Positions 18,495-27,061 of a stretch of DNA of 64,000 bases are shown here, one piece after another (positions within the stretch are counted from its first letter, which is position 1; the number at the start of each line of letters is the position of its first letter). The notes under the pieces are model-generated. The model saw only the letters and a program-made list of their open reading frames with translations. It had not been told where the DNA came from and did no database searches. A program made the translations under genes and the position numbers. The DNA lies in NCBI RefSeq assembly GCF_000384375.1, contig NZ_ARVX01000001.1, positions 2,480,001 through 2,544,000 of the forward strand, given 5' to 3'. This DNA is from Methylotenera versatilis 79 (GTDB taxonomy: Bacteria; Pseudomonadota; Gammaproteobacteria; Burkholderiales; Methylophilaceae).

Positions 18495-20366
18495 TTATAG
18501 TGAGAATACTGTTAAACCGCCGCCGCCAGGAGCAGCATTGTATTTAGTTAACTCTTTGTAACCACCAGCAGCACCAAGTGCGTCTGTGTCGTTAGTCATA
18601 CCAAGGTTCATCGCCACACCAGCCCAGCCACCAATACCTGAGAATACACCAACGTATTGTTTGCCTTTTTGGCCGTATGTGAATGAGTTACCAATCACGC
18701 CAGAACCCACTTGGAATTTCCAAAGTTCTTTACCCGATTGTGCATCAACCGCTTTTAACCAGCGATCTAATGTGCCGTAGAACACTAAATCAGTTGCAGT
18801 TGTTAAAGCACCACCCCAAGCAGAGAATTTCTCTTTGTTGTACCAAACTTTTTTGTTAGTCATTGGGTTGTAAGCAGCAAAACCGCCCATTACGCCATCA
18901 GGACCAGCAAACATAGTCAATGTAGCACCAACCCAAGGTTGACCTGCCACGTATTTAGACTCAACTGGCTCATATGTCATACAAACGTGGTTCAATGGTG
19001 AATACATCAAACCTGTTTTTGGTGAATACGCAGCTGGTTGTTGGTCTTTAGTACCTAATGCAGCTGGGCAGATGCCTTTTGCATTGTAGTCTTGGTGAGT
19101 AGAATACTTACCATCTTTAGCTGGAACGCCTGTTTTCAAGTCAACACCAGTTGCCCAGTTAACGAATGGATGTACTTTCTCAGCAGCAACTAAATTACCA
19201 TTGCTTGCTAACCAAGTGTAAGCGAAGCCGTTACGGTCATGATGCCAAGCATACGTTTTGCCAGCTTTATCAAATAGAATGACTTCGTTGATACCATCGT
19301 AATCCCACTCATCATGAGGAGTCATTTGCATGCCCCATTTTGCAACGCCTGTATCCAAATCGCGTGCAAATACTGACATAGACCATTTGTTATCGCCTGG
19401 ACGGACATCTGGGTTCCATACTGATGGGTTACCGATGCCGTAATACACTAGGTTAGTTTTACTATCATACGGCCACCAGCCCCATACAGAGCCACCACCA
19501 TGTTGCCAACCATCTTTAACCGCTTGTGGTTTTAACCAAGTACGTGTGCCTAATTCTTTTTCGCCGATTTTTAATTGGTCGTTAGGAATCGTTTTGAAAG
19601 AACCACCTTGTTTGTTACCGCCATTCACGTCTTGGTAAACAGACAATGCATTGTATTGTGGGTTAGCAGAGTTAAAATCCGCGCCGATCAACACTTCAGC
19701 ATCTGGGCCTGTTGAATAAGCTTTCCATGCCAATGAACCGTCTTTTAGGTTGTAAGCAGCGATAAAGCAGCGAACACCGAATTCAGCACCAGAACAACCT
19801 GTTAATACTTTGTCTTTGATTACGTGTGGTGCGTTAGTGTTTGTCGCGCCAACTTTTGGATCGTTAACCAATACTGACCAAGCTTTAGCACCTGTTTTAG
19901 CATCTAAAGCAACCAAGTTACCATCATTTTGTTGTAGATAGATTTTGCCGTCGCCGTAGCCTAAGCCACGTGAAACGTTATCGCAACATAGTACAGCTTG
20001 TACTGATGGATCTTGTTTTGGGAAATAAGACCAAACGATTTTTTGGTTATCGTTTAAATCTAATGCGTATACATTGTTCGGGAATGCAGTGTGTAGATAC
20101 ATCATGTTACCAACAACAACTGGTGAACCTTCGTGACCACGGTTTACACCGGTTGCGAATGTCCAAGCTGCTTTAAGGTTTTTTACGTTACCTTTGTTGA
20201 TTTGTGAAAGTGTGCTGTAGCCTTGGTTATTGTGTTGGCCACGTGGATGTGCCCAGTTATTTGCATCTTTCATTGCCGCTTCTTGATCTGCTGCTGCAAA
20301 TGCTACCATTGGCAATGCCAATGCTACGCTTGCTGCAACACCCATTACACGTTTTTTATTAAACAT
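18495..20366 (-). CDS. xoxF: Lanthanide-dependent PQQ methanol dehydrogenase XoxF
   Basis: Periplasmic quinoprotein that oxidises methanol. 623 residues with a Sec signal peptide (1-24, ending VAFA). The vicinal disulfide that stacks on PQQ is C127-C128. Metal ligands can be read by comparison with known structures: E195 (SGAEFGVR), N313 (YYGIGNPSVWNP), the catalytic D355 and, two residues on, D357 in PHDEWDYDGIN. D357 marks lanthanide-type XoxF; the calcium enzyme MxaF has Ala there. No xoxG cytochrome or xoxJ is adjacent, so the gene stands alone. TTTGGAGATAT precedes the ATG, the same ribosome-binding sequence as at the PepSY gene. A MocR regulator is divergent. Confidence 0.97.
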   Translation of the reverse strand: MFNKKRVMGVAASVALALPMVAFAAADQEAAMKDANNWAHPRGQHNNQGYSTLSQINKGNVKNLKAAWTFATGVNRGHEGSPVVVGNMMYLHTAFPNNVYALDLNDNQKIVWSYFPKQDPSVQAVLCCDNVSRGLGYGDGKIYLQQNDGNLVALDAKTGAKAWSVLVNDPKVGATNTNAPHVIKDKVLTGCSGAEFGVRCFIAAYNLKDGSLAWKAYSTGPDAEVLIGADFNSANPQYNALSVYQDVNGGNKQGGSFKTIPNDQLKIGEKELGTRTWLKPQAVKDGWQHGGGSVWGWWPYDSKTNLVYYGIGNPSVWNPDVRPGDNKWSMSVFARDLDTGVAKWGMQMTPHDEWDYDGINEVILFDKAGKTYAWHHDRNGFAYTWLASNGNLVAAEKVHPFVNWATGVDLKTGVPAKDGKYSTHQDYNAKGICPAALGTKDQQPAAYSPKTGLMYSPLNHVCMTYEPVESKYVAGQPWVGATLTMFAGPDGVMGGFAAYNPMTNKKVWYNKEKFSAWGGALTTATDLVFYGTLDRWLKAVDAQSGKELWKFQVGSGVIGNSFTYGQKGKQYVGVFSGIGGWAGVAMNLGMTNDTDALGAAGGYKELTKYNAAPGGGGLTVFSL

Positions 20367-20763
20367 CGTAATATCTCCAAAGATTAAATTAAATTGAGTT
20401 ACTCATCGCTTTTAAACTGCGAAGATCAACTGCATTTTAGCTTATATAAAACTGGTACTAGGATAACCAGATTCTTAAAACTCTCATTTAAACTACTCGA
20501 TCTTCCTTAAAACATGAGTTTTTAAATACAATTGTTTCAATTTGTTAAGCGAATGTTACTGTAACCAAAAAAAGACTAGTTTTAGCCCGCCTGATTGCTT
20601 ATTTTTAAGTGGTCCAGTAGAAATTTATTACCGTTAAAAATCATTTGTTGCTACCATTCATTTAGTGGACTTAGCCTAGATTTCCATTTAGACAAAAAAT
20701 TTAACTAATTTTTTTACTTAAGTTATTGATTCTACTTAAGTTAACTAAATGCTAAGGAATGTA
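20367..20763. promoter_or_regulatory. Divergent xoxF / mocR control region
   Basis: This gene-free stretch carries both promoters. On the xoxF side, an imperfect 19-bp dyad with arms CTGGT and ACCAG (20452-20470) overlaps where the -35 would lie for a minus-strand -10 box TAAAAT (20434-20439). On the mocR side there are two AGTGG-WC boxes: AAGTGGTCCA at 20607-20616 and TTTAGTGGACTTA at 20661-20673. They resemble the AAAGTGGWCTA-type operator I recall for PdxR/MocR proteins. Two direct repeats ACTTAAGTTA (20716-20725, 20734-20743) lie 18 bases apart just before the mocR start. Site assignments are inference. Confidence 0.5.
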
Positions 20764-22272
20764 ATGTTAAGACCATGGGATTTCAGTATGGAAGTTGAGC
20801 GTGATTCGCACACGCCTATTCACGTTCAAATTGCTGAAAAAATAATGGATGAAATCCAGCGCGGACGTTTTTTACCAGGCAGCGCATTACCTGGCACACG
20901 CGAGTTATCCAACAAGCTTAATATTAATCGTAAAACTGCGGTACAAGCCTATGATGAGCTAATCTCTAAAGGCTGGTTAACTACAGAGAGCAAACGCGGT
21001 ACATTTGTCTCTTCCCAAGTATTAACTGTCAATCAAAGCATCAAAGCGACAAAAGCTTCATCCATTCAAATATCAGCTAAAAAACATCGTGTACCCAATA
21101 CATTGATGGCGGCAACCAATGCCGCAGACCAAGCACAAAAAAAACAAGCCTTAGATATTATTCACTTTAGCGATGATTTGCCCGATGCGCGCTTGATTCC
21201 TTATCAGCCATTTGCGCGTGCAATGCGACACGCACTTACTTCGTTAACGCGTAATAATAAGCTCAATTATGCCGATGCAAGAGGTAGCACAATCTTGCGC
21301 GAAGCAATCCATCACATGCTGAATATGGAAAGAGAGTTGACTGCAGATATCGATAATATTTGCATTGTGCGTGGCGGCCAAATGGGCTTGTTTTTAGCCG
21401 CCAGATTACTCATAGAAGCCAACGACTGCATTGTGGTAGAGCAATTGAGTGATCCGATTGCGCGTGAAACTTTTAAAAATTGTGGGGCAACATTATTAGC
21501 CGTGAACCACAATAAAAATGGGATTGATTTGGGTGCGTTAGAAAAACTCTGCATTAACCACCCTGTACGCGCTATTTACATTACGCCGCACCATCAAATG
21601 CCAACAGGCTTGGTGATGCCAATGGAAAATAGAAAAGCGCTGCTGATGCTTGCAGAACGCTATAACTTTGTGATTATTGAAGATGATAGCGGCCATGAAT
21701 TTAATTATGACGAAAAACCATTATTGCCACTTGCTAGCTTAGATAGAAATGGCCGCGTGATTTATATCGGATCGCTTTCAAAAGTATTAGCACCTGGTTT
21801 TAGAGTCGGCTATTTGGTTGCATCAGAAGCGGTTATTCAATATTGTGCCAGCGACATCACGATGATTGATCGGCAAGGAAATGCTCCCATAGAAATTGCG
21901 GTGGCAGAGCTTTTACATACGGGAGAAATCAAGAGACACGTGACTAAATCCTTAAAAACGTATCAAGAACGCAAAATTCATATCTGCAATTTGATTAACC
22001 TTGAATTAGCCGAATTCTGCACGATTGCGCCGACGAATTCTGGCCTCGGATTATGGTTAGATTTAGCTAGTTATATTGATACTAATGTACTACTTGAAGA
22101 TGCAAAGAAGCAAAAATTGAAACTGCAAGACCCTAATAGCTATTCAGAATTTCATCAAGTGTCGGGTTTAAGACTGGGTTTTGCTCATTTAAATTGTGAG
22201 GAAATTACTATTGGCATTACACGTTTAAAAAATGCACTTTCCTATCAATCGCGCGTTGCATTAAGAGCTTAA
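20764..22272 (+). CDS. MocR/PdxR-type regulator (GntR winged helix fused to aminotransferase domain)
   Basis: About 502 residues from the ATG at 20764. An N-terminal GntR winged helix (VQIAEKIMDEIQRGRFLPGSALPG, then TRELSNKLNINRKTAVQAYDEL) is joined to a type I aminotransferase fold. The PLP-binding lysine is kept in GSLSKVLAPGFRVGYLV (K340 in this numbering), so the protein probably binds PLP or a PLP-amino acid adduct as effector. I prefer 20764 to the ATG at 20749 because AAGGA lies at 20754-20758. No vitamin B6 synthesis gene is nearby. It is divergent from xoxF, which makes xoxF or the gene itself the likely targets; neither is proven. Confidence 0.9.
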   Translation: MLRPWDFSMEVERDSHTPIHVQIAEKIMDEIQRGRFLPGSALPGTRELSNKLNINRKTAVQAYDELISKGWLTTESKRGTFVSSQVLTVNQSIKATKASSIQISAKKHRVPNTLMAATNAADQAQKKQALDIIHFSDDLPDARLIPYQPFARAMRHALTSLTRNNKLNYADARGSTILREAIHHMLNMERELTADIDNICIVRGGQMGLFLAARLLIEANDCIVVEQLSDPIARETFKNCGATLLAVNHNKNGIDLGALEKLCINHPVRAIYITPHHQMPTGLVMPMENRKALLMLAERYNFVIIEDDSGHEFNYDEKPLLPLASLDRNGRVIYIGSLSKVLAPGFRVGYLVASEAVIQYCASDITMIDRQGNAPIEIAVAELLHTGEIKRHVTKSLKTYQERKIHICNLINLELAEFCTIAPTNSGLGLWLDLASYIDTNVLLEDAKKQKLKLQDPNSYSEFHQVSGLRLGFAHLNCEEITIGITRLKNALSYQSRVALRA

Positions 22273-22298
22273 AGTAATAAAAGTCGGCGCGCAGCTGG

Positions 22299-22314
22299 TG
22301 GTTGTATTCAACCG
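22299..22314. promoter_or_regulatory. TGGTT-N6-AACC dyad, site A
   Basis: The sequence TGGTTGTATTCAACCG matches sites at 23350 and 53621 in arms and spacing. It is about 125 bases before the predicted start of the noncoding transcript, a typical distance for an enhancer-type activator site. Confidence 0.4.
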
Positions 22315-22406
22315 ACATTGGTTGTTATGGTGCTAAATATGAACCAACTTACAATTCTGAAAATAAATACAATCGTTTAATCAATGAGTTGCGATTAATT
22401 TTATAT

Positions 22407-22422
22407 TGGTACGATACTTGCG
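22407..22422 (+). promoter_or_regulatory. Sigma-54-like promoter
   Basis: TGGTACG-ATAC-TTGCG matches the sigma-54 consensus TGGCACG-N4-TTGCW at 10 of 12 positions, with the key GG and GC dinucleotides exactly 12 bases apart. Start of transcription would be near 22433. Such matches also arise by chance, so the support comes from the upstream dyad and the downstream terminator. Confidence 0.45.
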
Positions 22423-22432
22423 GCTATTAACA

Positions 22433-22590
22433 CATGGGAGAGCTATCACTAGGACCTTTGTTGTTACATGATTTTAAGGGTTATGTGTACAGTAAAGGGG
22501 TAGACTCCCTACAAATTTTTGGTTTGATTTATTACAGTTAGCTATTCCGCGACATATAGAAAAAGGCGCAATTGCGCCTTTTTCTATTAA
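22433..22590 (+). ncRNA. Candidate noncoding RNA downstream of mocR
   Basis: Predicted as a transcript of about 155 bases running from the sigma-54-like promoter to the terminator at 22561-22584. It contains short complementary runs such as GTAG/CTAC around 22500-22513. It does not resemble 6S RNA, tmRNA or any riboswitch I know. Evidence is positional only; no alignment or folding was run. Confidence 0.35.
22561..22584. terminator. Symmetric terminator between candidate RNA and PepSY gene
   Basis: A perfect 24-base palindrome with arms AAAAAGGCGC and GCGCCTTTTT around AATT. It works in both directions: it can end the plus-strand candidate RNA and the minus-strand PepSY message, whose stop is 74 bases away. 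Confidence 0.85.
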
Positions 22591-22657
22591 ACAGCTGTAA
22601 TCAAATTGTTAAATAACTAGCAAACCAAGCTACTTAACAACAAATTATGCCAAAGAA

Positions 22658-23185
22658 TTAATCTTCTTGACCAATTTGATACACTTCATAGCTATGCTCA
22701 ACGATTTTGCCTGTTGTTGCATCGACTTCAACTTTAATCTCTTCGCCGTCTGCTTCTAAAATATCAAATTCGTAAGAAGCTTTTCCGTCTGGCTCAAGCT
22801 CGTATTCTGTTTCTACAATTTTACCTGGGTAAGCTTTAAGCGCTGTTGCTTGTGCATCTGCTTCAGTTACTTTAGCTAATGCTTTAAATCTTGCATCATC
22901 GGCTTTTACTTCTTCCTCAACTTCAATAATTTTGCCTGTTTGAGCATTACACTCAATATCCCATGCTGTACCATCGGCAGATTCAATATCGAACTCATAA
23001 ACTGGAGATTTATTCTCTGATTTAAATTCCAATTTAACGATTTTACCTTCGTGTACAGATAATGCTGCTTTAACGCACTTACCTAAACTATCCGCTTTAT
23101 GAGGCTTAATTGTTTCATGATCAGCTGATGCTGTATTTGAAAAAATTGCGGCTACTGCGGCTACAACTAACATTGAACGTATCAT
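22658..23185 (-). CDS. Periplasmic two-PepSY protein, LanPepSY-like (putative lanthanide binding)
   Basis: 175 residues: a Sec signal peptide (1-21, ending ASA), then two PepSY domains at about 33-88 and 106-166, with repeated [10 protein letters not shown] and [11 protein letters not shown] endings. The mature part is strongly acidic (many Glu and Asp in pairs, for example [10 protein letters not shown] and LEADGEE). Two cysteines, C37 and C79, could form a disulfide. Size, domain pair, acidity and export match LanPepSY, a lanthanide-binding protein known from the methylotroph Methylobacillus flagellatus. The location 2.3 kb from xoxF, with an identical TTTGGAGATAT ribosome-binding region, supports a lanthanide role. 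PepSY proteins elsewhere can inhibit proteases, so metal binding remains an inference here. Confidence 0.75.
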   Translation of the reverse strand: MIRSMLVVAAVAAIFSNTASADHETIKPHKADSLGKCVKAALSVHEGKIVKLEFKSENKSPVYEFDIESADGTAWDIECNAQTGKIIEVEEEVKADDARFKALAKVTEADAQATALKAYPGKIVETEYELEPDGKASYEFDILEADGEEIKVEVDATTGKIVEHSYEVYQIGQED

Positions 23186-23283
23186 TTTATATCTCCAAAA
23201 AATTAACTAACGAAATCATTTTTGCGCATTATTGTCTTGGCATTCATTTAAAAATCCAGTGCCAAATACACGTTTACCCGCAC

Positions 23284-23377
23284 AGTATATGTAAAGAGCA
23301 TATAAAAGTTCAATCAACCTTTGTATGTTTTACACTTGATTTACATTTTTGGTTATACGCAACCAGTCAGTTGGTTA
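23284..23377 (-). promoter_or_regulatory. Promoter and dyad upstream of the PepSY gene (site B)
   Basis: On the minus strand a sigma-70 promoter is readable as TTGAAC (23308-23313) and TATACT (23284-23289), 18 bases apart. Upstream of it, centred near -80, is TTGGTTATACGCAACCA (23349-23365), with a third half-site TTGGTTA at 23371-23377, 22 bases (two helical turns) from the first. The dyad has the same arms and spacing as sites at 22299 and 53621. Confidence 0.45.
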
Positions 23378-23397
23378 CTTGTAGCCAAAAACTGTTT

Positions 23398-24219
23398 TTA
23401 AACAGCAACTAAGCCTTTAATTGCGGGATGCGGATCGTAGTTTTCTAAAGTGAAATCTTCAAATTTAAAGGAGAAAATGTCGTTAACATTTGGGTTGATA
23501 CGCATCTGAGGTAATGCGCGAATTTCGCGGGAAAGTTGCTCGTTGATTTGTTCTAAATGATTATTATAAATATGCGCATCGCCCAAAGTATGCACAAAAT
23601 CACCTAATCTTAAATCGCATACTTGCGCGACCATCATCGTTAATAGCGCGTAAGAGGCAATATTAAACGGCACTCCCAAGAAAATATCAGCGCTACGCTG
23701 ATAGAGTTGGCAGCTCAATTTTGATCGTTGATCCGCATCATCGGGCGATGCAGGCGCCACGTAAAACTGAAAAAACGCATGGCACGGTGGCAATTTCATC
23801 TGGTCAACATCGGCCACATTCCAAGCAGAAACAATCAAACGACGTGAATCAGGATTGGTTTTAATTGCATTAATCACTTGTGTGATTTGATCGATATGCG
23901 TGCCATCTGGCTTAGGCCAATTACGCCATTGATAGCCATAAACTGGTCCTAAGTTGCCCTTTTCATCCGCCCACTCATCCCAAATACGCACACCATTTTC
24001 TTTAAGATAGGCAATATTAGTGCTGCCTTGCAAAAACCAAAGCAGTTCATGCACGATTGATTTTAAATGTACTTTTTTGGTGGTGAGTAATGGAAAACCT
24101 TCTGCCAAATCAAAACGCATTTGGTAGCCAAAAACAGAAATGGTGCCTGTGCCTGTGCGGTCATGCTTTTGCACACCTTGCGCTAATACATGTTTGACTA
24201 ATTCGGTATATTGTTTCAT
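23398..24219 (-). CDS. thyA: Thymidylate synthase
   Basis: Makes dTMP from dUMP using methylene-tetrahydrofolate. 273 residues, close to E. coli ThyA. The catalytic Cys is in [35 protein letters not shown], in two adjacent pieces, is the dUMP-binding region; GDAHIYNNH is near the end. It lies between thrC (upstream, 61 bases) and the PepSY gene, on the same strand as both. Confidence 0.98.
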   Translation of the reverse strand: MKQYTELVKHVLAQGVQKHDRTGTGTISVFGYQMRFDLAEGFPLLTTKKVHLKSIVHELLWFLQGSTNIAYLKENGVRIWDEWADEKGNLGPVYGYQWRNWPKPDGTHIDQITQVINAIKTNPDSRRLIVSAWNVADVDQMKLPPCHAFFQFYVAPASPDDADQRSKLSCQLYQRSADIFLGVPFNIASYALLTMMVAQVCDLRLGDFVHTLGDAHIYNNHLEQINEQLSREIRALPQMRINPNVNDIFSFKFEDFTLENYDPHPAIKGLVAV

Positions 24220-24280
24220 AGGAATACCTTATATAAATTCTTTGGCTTTCTTAAAATACAAATTTAACTGTTTTATTGCA

Positions 24281-25702
24281 TTAAGTATTTTGGGCAATAA
24301 AATCTTTAATTGAGGCAACATCGGCATCCATCACAGTGAATTTTTGCGGCAATTGCTCAATACCTTTTAAGCTATCTGGTCGCGACGGCACTTCGCCTAA
24401 TGCTTCAACTAGTGCGTCTTCAAATTTAGCGGCTAACGCGGTTTCCAACACCACCATTGGAATATTATTTTGTCTATACTCCAATGCAACTTTCAAGCCA
24501 TCAGCAGTATGTGTATCAATGACCACATCATACTTCTCTTTGGTTTGGCGAATAGTTTGCATGCGGTTTGCATGGCTGCTACTACCAGACACGAATCCAT
24601 AATCGGCTAATTTTGGCAGCAAATGCTTGATATCAAATGCTCCGCCTTTGTCTACACTTGCCCACAGATCACGCACTTTGCTGGCATCTTTGCCCACCAA
24701 ATCAAATACAAAGCGCTCAAAGTTAGAAGCCTTGCTGATATCCATCGATGGACTAGATGTTTGATAAGTATTTGCTGAACCACGTGGGCGATAAATGCCC
24801 GTTTTAAAAAACTCATCCAGCACATCGTTTTCATTTGTAGCGACTACTAGCTTATCAATCGGCAAACCCATCATGCGCGCAATATGGCCGGCGCATACAT
24901 TACCAAAATTGCCACTCGGCACTGCAAAGCTTACTTTTTGGCTGTTACTTTGTGTCACCGCAAAATAGCCTTTAAAGTAATACACGACTTGCGCGACGAT
25001 TCTGCCCCAATTGATAGAGTTAACTGCGCCAATTTTATATTTTTGTTTAAATGCCGCATCATTTGAAACGGCTTTAACGATATCTTGGCAATCATCAAAC
25101 ACGCCATCCACAGCGATATTAAAGATGTTTTCATCTTGCAAGCTGAACATCTGTGCCGTTTGAAAACGACTCATCTTTTTGTGTGGCGATAACATAAATA
25201 CACGCACGCCTTTTTTGCCGCGCATCGCGTATTCAGCCGCAGAACCCGTATCGCCAGAAGTTGCACCTAAAATATTTGTTGTTTCACCTTTAACAGCCAA
25301 TACATATTCAAATAAATTGCCTAATAACTGCATCGCCATATCTTTAAAAGCCAATGTTGGTCCATTGGAAAGGCTTAATAAATACAAGTTATCTTCGAGC
25401 TTAATAGTTGGCGTAATATCTGCCGCGTTTTGACCGATACGCGTAAAACCATACACCTCCGCGCGATAAGTTTTATCGATAATCGCTTTTAAATCAGTTG
25501 CAGGAATGTCATCAACTAAACGACTTAAAATCGCAAAAGCTAAATCCGCATAATTCATGCCGCGCATGGCAGTTAAATCTGCATCGCTAAATTGCGGATA
25601 TGTTTCTGGCAAATATAAACCGCCATCTGGCGCCAAGCCGCCTAACAAAATTTCGCTAAAACTTAAAGCAGGCGATTGCCCGCGTGTAGAAATGTATTTC
25701 AT
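24281..25702 (-). CDS. thrC: Threonine synthase
   Basis: PLP enzyme that converts O-phosphohomoserine to threonine. 473 residues, the long form usual in betaproteobacteria. The N-terminal motif MKYISTRGQSP and the PLP lysine segment SNGPTLAFKDMAMQ are diagnostic; LGATSGDTGSAAEYA binds phosphate. It follows hom by 45 bases and belongs to the alaA-GNAT-hom-thrC transcript. No thrB (homoserine kinase) is in this window. Confidence 0.97.
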   Translation of the reverse strand: MKYISTRGQSPALSFSEILLGGLAPDGGLYLPETYPQFSDADLTAMRGMNYADLAFAILSRLVDDIPATDLKAIIDKTYRAEVYGFTRIGQNAADITPTIKLEDNLYLLSLSNGPTLAFKDMAMQLLGNLFEYVLAVKGETTNILGATSGDTGSAAEYAMRGKKGVRVFMLSPHKKMSRFQTAQMFSLQDENIFNIAVDGVFDDCQDIVKAVSNDAAFKQKYKIGAVNSINWGRIVAQVVYYFKGYFAVTQSNSQKVSFAVPSGNFGNVCAGHIARMMGLPIDKLVVATNENDVLDEFFKTGIYRPRGSANTYQTSSPSMDISKASNFERFVFDLVGKDASKVRDLWASVDKGGAFDIKHLLPKLADYGFVSGSSSHANRMQTIRQTKEKYDVVIDTHTADGLKVALEYRQNNIPMVVLETALAAKFEDALVEALGEVPSRPDSLKGIEQLPQKFTVMDADVASIKDFIAQNT

Positions 25703-25747
25703 TTAATATTAACTTTAATGATTGAACTGACTTAATTTTACTAAGAA

Positions 25748-27061
25748 TTATCTAGCTAACTCTTCCATTCTAATTTTAACTAATTTGCCGACAATCGCTG
25801 TTAACGCTTCAATTTCGGCAATTCCTGCATCCATATTTTTCTCTTTTGTGACATGCGTCAGAATCACAATATCCGCTTCCGTTTCATTATCGGCTGGCTC
25901 TTTTTGCAACATGGCATCGATAGAAATATTCCTATCGGCCAAAATTTTGGTCACGTTGGCTAACACGCCAGGTTTGTCTGAGGCACGCAGGCGCAAATAA
26001 TAGGCACTGTCGATTTCGGAAATCGGCAGGATTGGTAAGTCATTTAATTGCCCTGCTTGAAAGCCCAAATAAGGCACGCGTTGTTCTGCGGTGGCGCTAC
26101 TTAACCTTGCTACATCCATCAAATCTGCTACCACCGCACTGGCAGTTGGCTCAGCACCTGCACCTGCGCCGTAATATAAAGTCGGGCCGACTGCATCACC
26201 TTTTACAACCACTGCGTTCATCGCGCCGTTGACATTGGCGACTAGCCGTTTTTCTGGAATCAATGTTGGATGCACGCGAAGTTCAACACCGCCTTCGGAT
26301 TGCTTGGTAATACCTAGCAATTTCACACGATAGCCAAGTTCTTCAGCATATTTGATATCAGTCTGTTGAAGCTTGGTAATACCTTCGGTATACGCTTGGT
26401 CAAACTTCATTGGCATGCCAAATGCAATCGCTGCCATAATCGTTAATTTATGTGCGGCATCAATGCCTTCCACATCAAAGGTTGGGTCAGCTTCGGCGTA
26501 ACCCAAACGTTGCGCTTCACCTAACACATCAGAAAAAGCCAAGCCTTTTTCGCGCATTTCAGTCAGAATAAAATTGGTTGTACCGTTAATGATGCCAGCA
26601 ACCCATTCGATGCGATTGGCGCCTAAACCTTCGCGCAAGGCCTTAATGATTGGAATTCCGCCTGCAACAGCCGCTTCAAATGCAACAATCACACCTGCTT
26701 GTTGCGCGGCCGCGAAAATCTCGTTGCCATGCAAAGCGATTAACGCTTTATTGGCTGTTACCACGTGTTTGCCGTTAGCGATGGCTTTTAATACTAATTC
26801 TTTGCTTAAGGTATAGCCGCCAATTAACTCTACGACCACGTCAATTTCTGGATTATTCACAATCGCAAACGCATCTGTGGTTAATAGCGTGTTGCCGCCT
26901 GTTATTTGTTTTGCATGGTCAATGTTTTTATCTGCCACTTGCAGTACATTAATCGCCACGCCAGTGCGACGTGAAATTTCTGCGGCGTTACGCGTTAATA
27001 CATTGTAAGTACCGCCGCCCACTGTGCCAATCCCCAAAAGTCCTACGTTTAATGCTTTCAT
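25748..27061 (-). CDS. hom: Homoserine dehydrogenase
   Basis: Reduces aspartate semialdehyde to homoserine, the branch to threonine and methionine. 437 residues: an NAD(P)-binding domain (GLLGIGTVGGGTYNVL at the N-terminus), a catalytic domain with GIINGTTNFILTEM, and a C-terminal ACT domain (about 350-437, LRASDKPGVLANVTKIL) through which threonine may inhibit. It is monofunctional, without an aspartokinase part. Its ATG shares one base with the stop of the upstream GNAT gene, a sign of coupled translation. Confidence 0.97.
   Translation of the reverse strand: MKALNVGLLGIGTVGGGTYNVLTRNAAEISRRTGVAINVLQVADKNIDHAKQITGGNTLLTTDAFAIVNNPEIDVVVELIGGYTLSKELVLKAIANGKHVVTANKALIALHGNEIFAAAQQAGVIVAFEAAVAGGIPIIKALREGLGANRIEWVAGIINGTTNFILTEMREKGLAFSDVLGEAQRLGYAEADPTFDVEGIDAAHKLTIMAAIAFGMPMKFDQAYTEGITKLQQTDIKYAEELGYRVKLLGITKQSEGGVELRVHPTLIPEKRLVANVNGAMNAVVVKGDAVGPTLYYGAGAGAEPTASAVVADLMDVARLSSATAEQRVPYLGFQAGQLNDLPILPISEIDSAYYLRLRASDKPGVLANVTKILADRNISIDAMLQKEPADNETEADIVILTHVTKEKNMDAGIAEIEALTAIVGKLVKIRMEELAR

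Larger units (their letters stand above)
22273..22657. other. Gene-free region between mocR and the PepSY gene
   Basis: 385 bases without a convincing protein gene. Seen from left to right are a TGGTT-N6-AACCG dyad (22299-22314), a looser TTGGTT...AACCAA pair (22318-22347), a sigma-54-like promoter (22407-22422), and a palindromic terminator (22561-22584). The order suggests a short plus-strand transcript. The longest plus-strand frame inside it, 35 codons from 22434, has no ribosome-binding site. Confidence 0.5.

Noticed and set aside
22434-22541. A 35-codon frame starting MGELSLGPLLLHDF in the mocR-PepSY gap
   Set aside because: No ribosome-binding site precedes it; the ATG lies at the predicted transcript 5' end. 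It does not resemble PqqA or another known small peptide.
22300-22590. 6S RNA, tmRNA or a known riboswitch in the mocR-PepSY gap
   Set aside because: No match to the 6S closing stem, the tmRNA tag or conserved riboswitch cores that I know (for example SAM, SAH, c-di-GMP, glycine).
23186-23283. Sigma-54 promoter for the PepSY gene
   Set aside because: A minus-strand TTGGCAC -24 element exists near 23265, but the -12 position reads TTTT rather than TTGC; the sigma-70 promoter upstream fits better.
23110-23412. A 100-codon plus-strand frame across the PepSY gene start and its promoter
   Set aside because: It overlaps the signal-peptide coding region on the opposite strand, has no ribosome-binding site, and its translation shows no family-like pattern.
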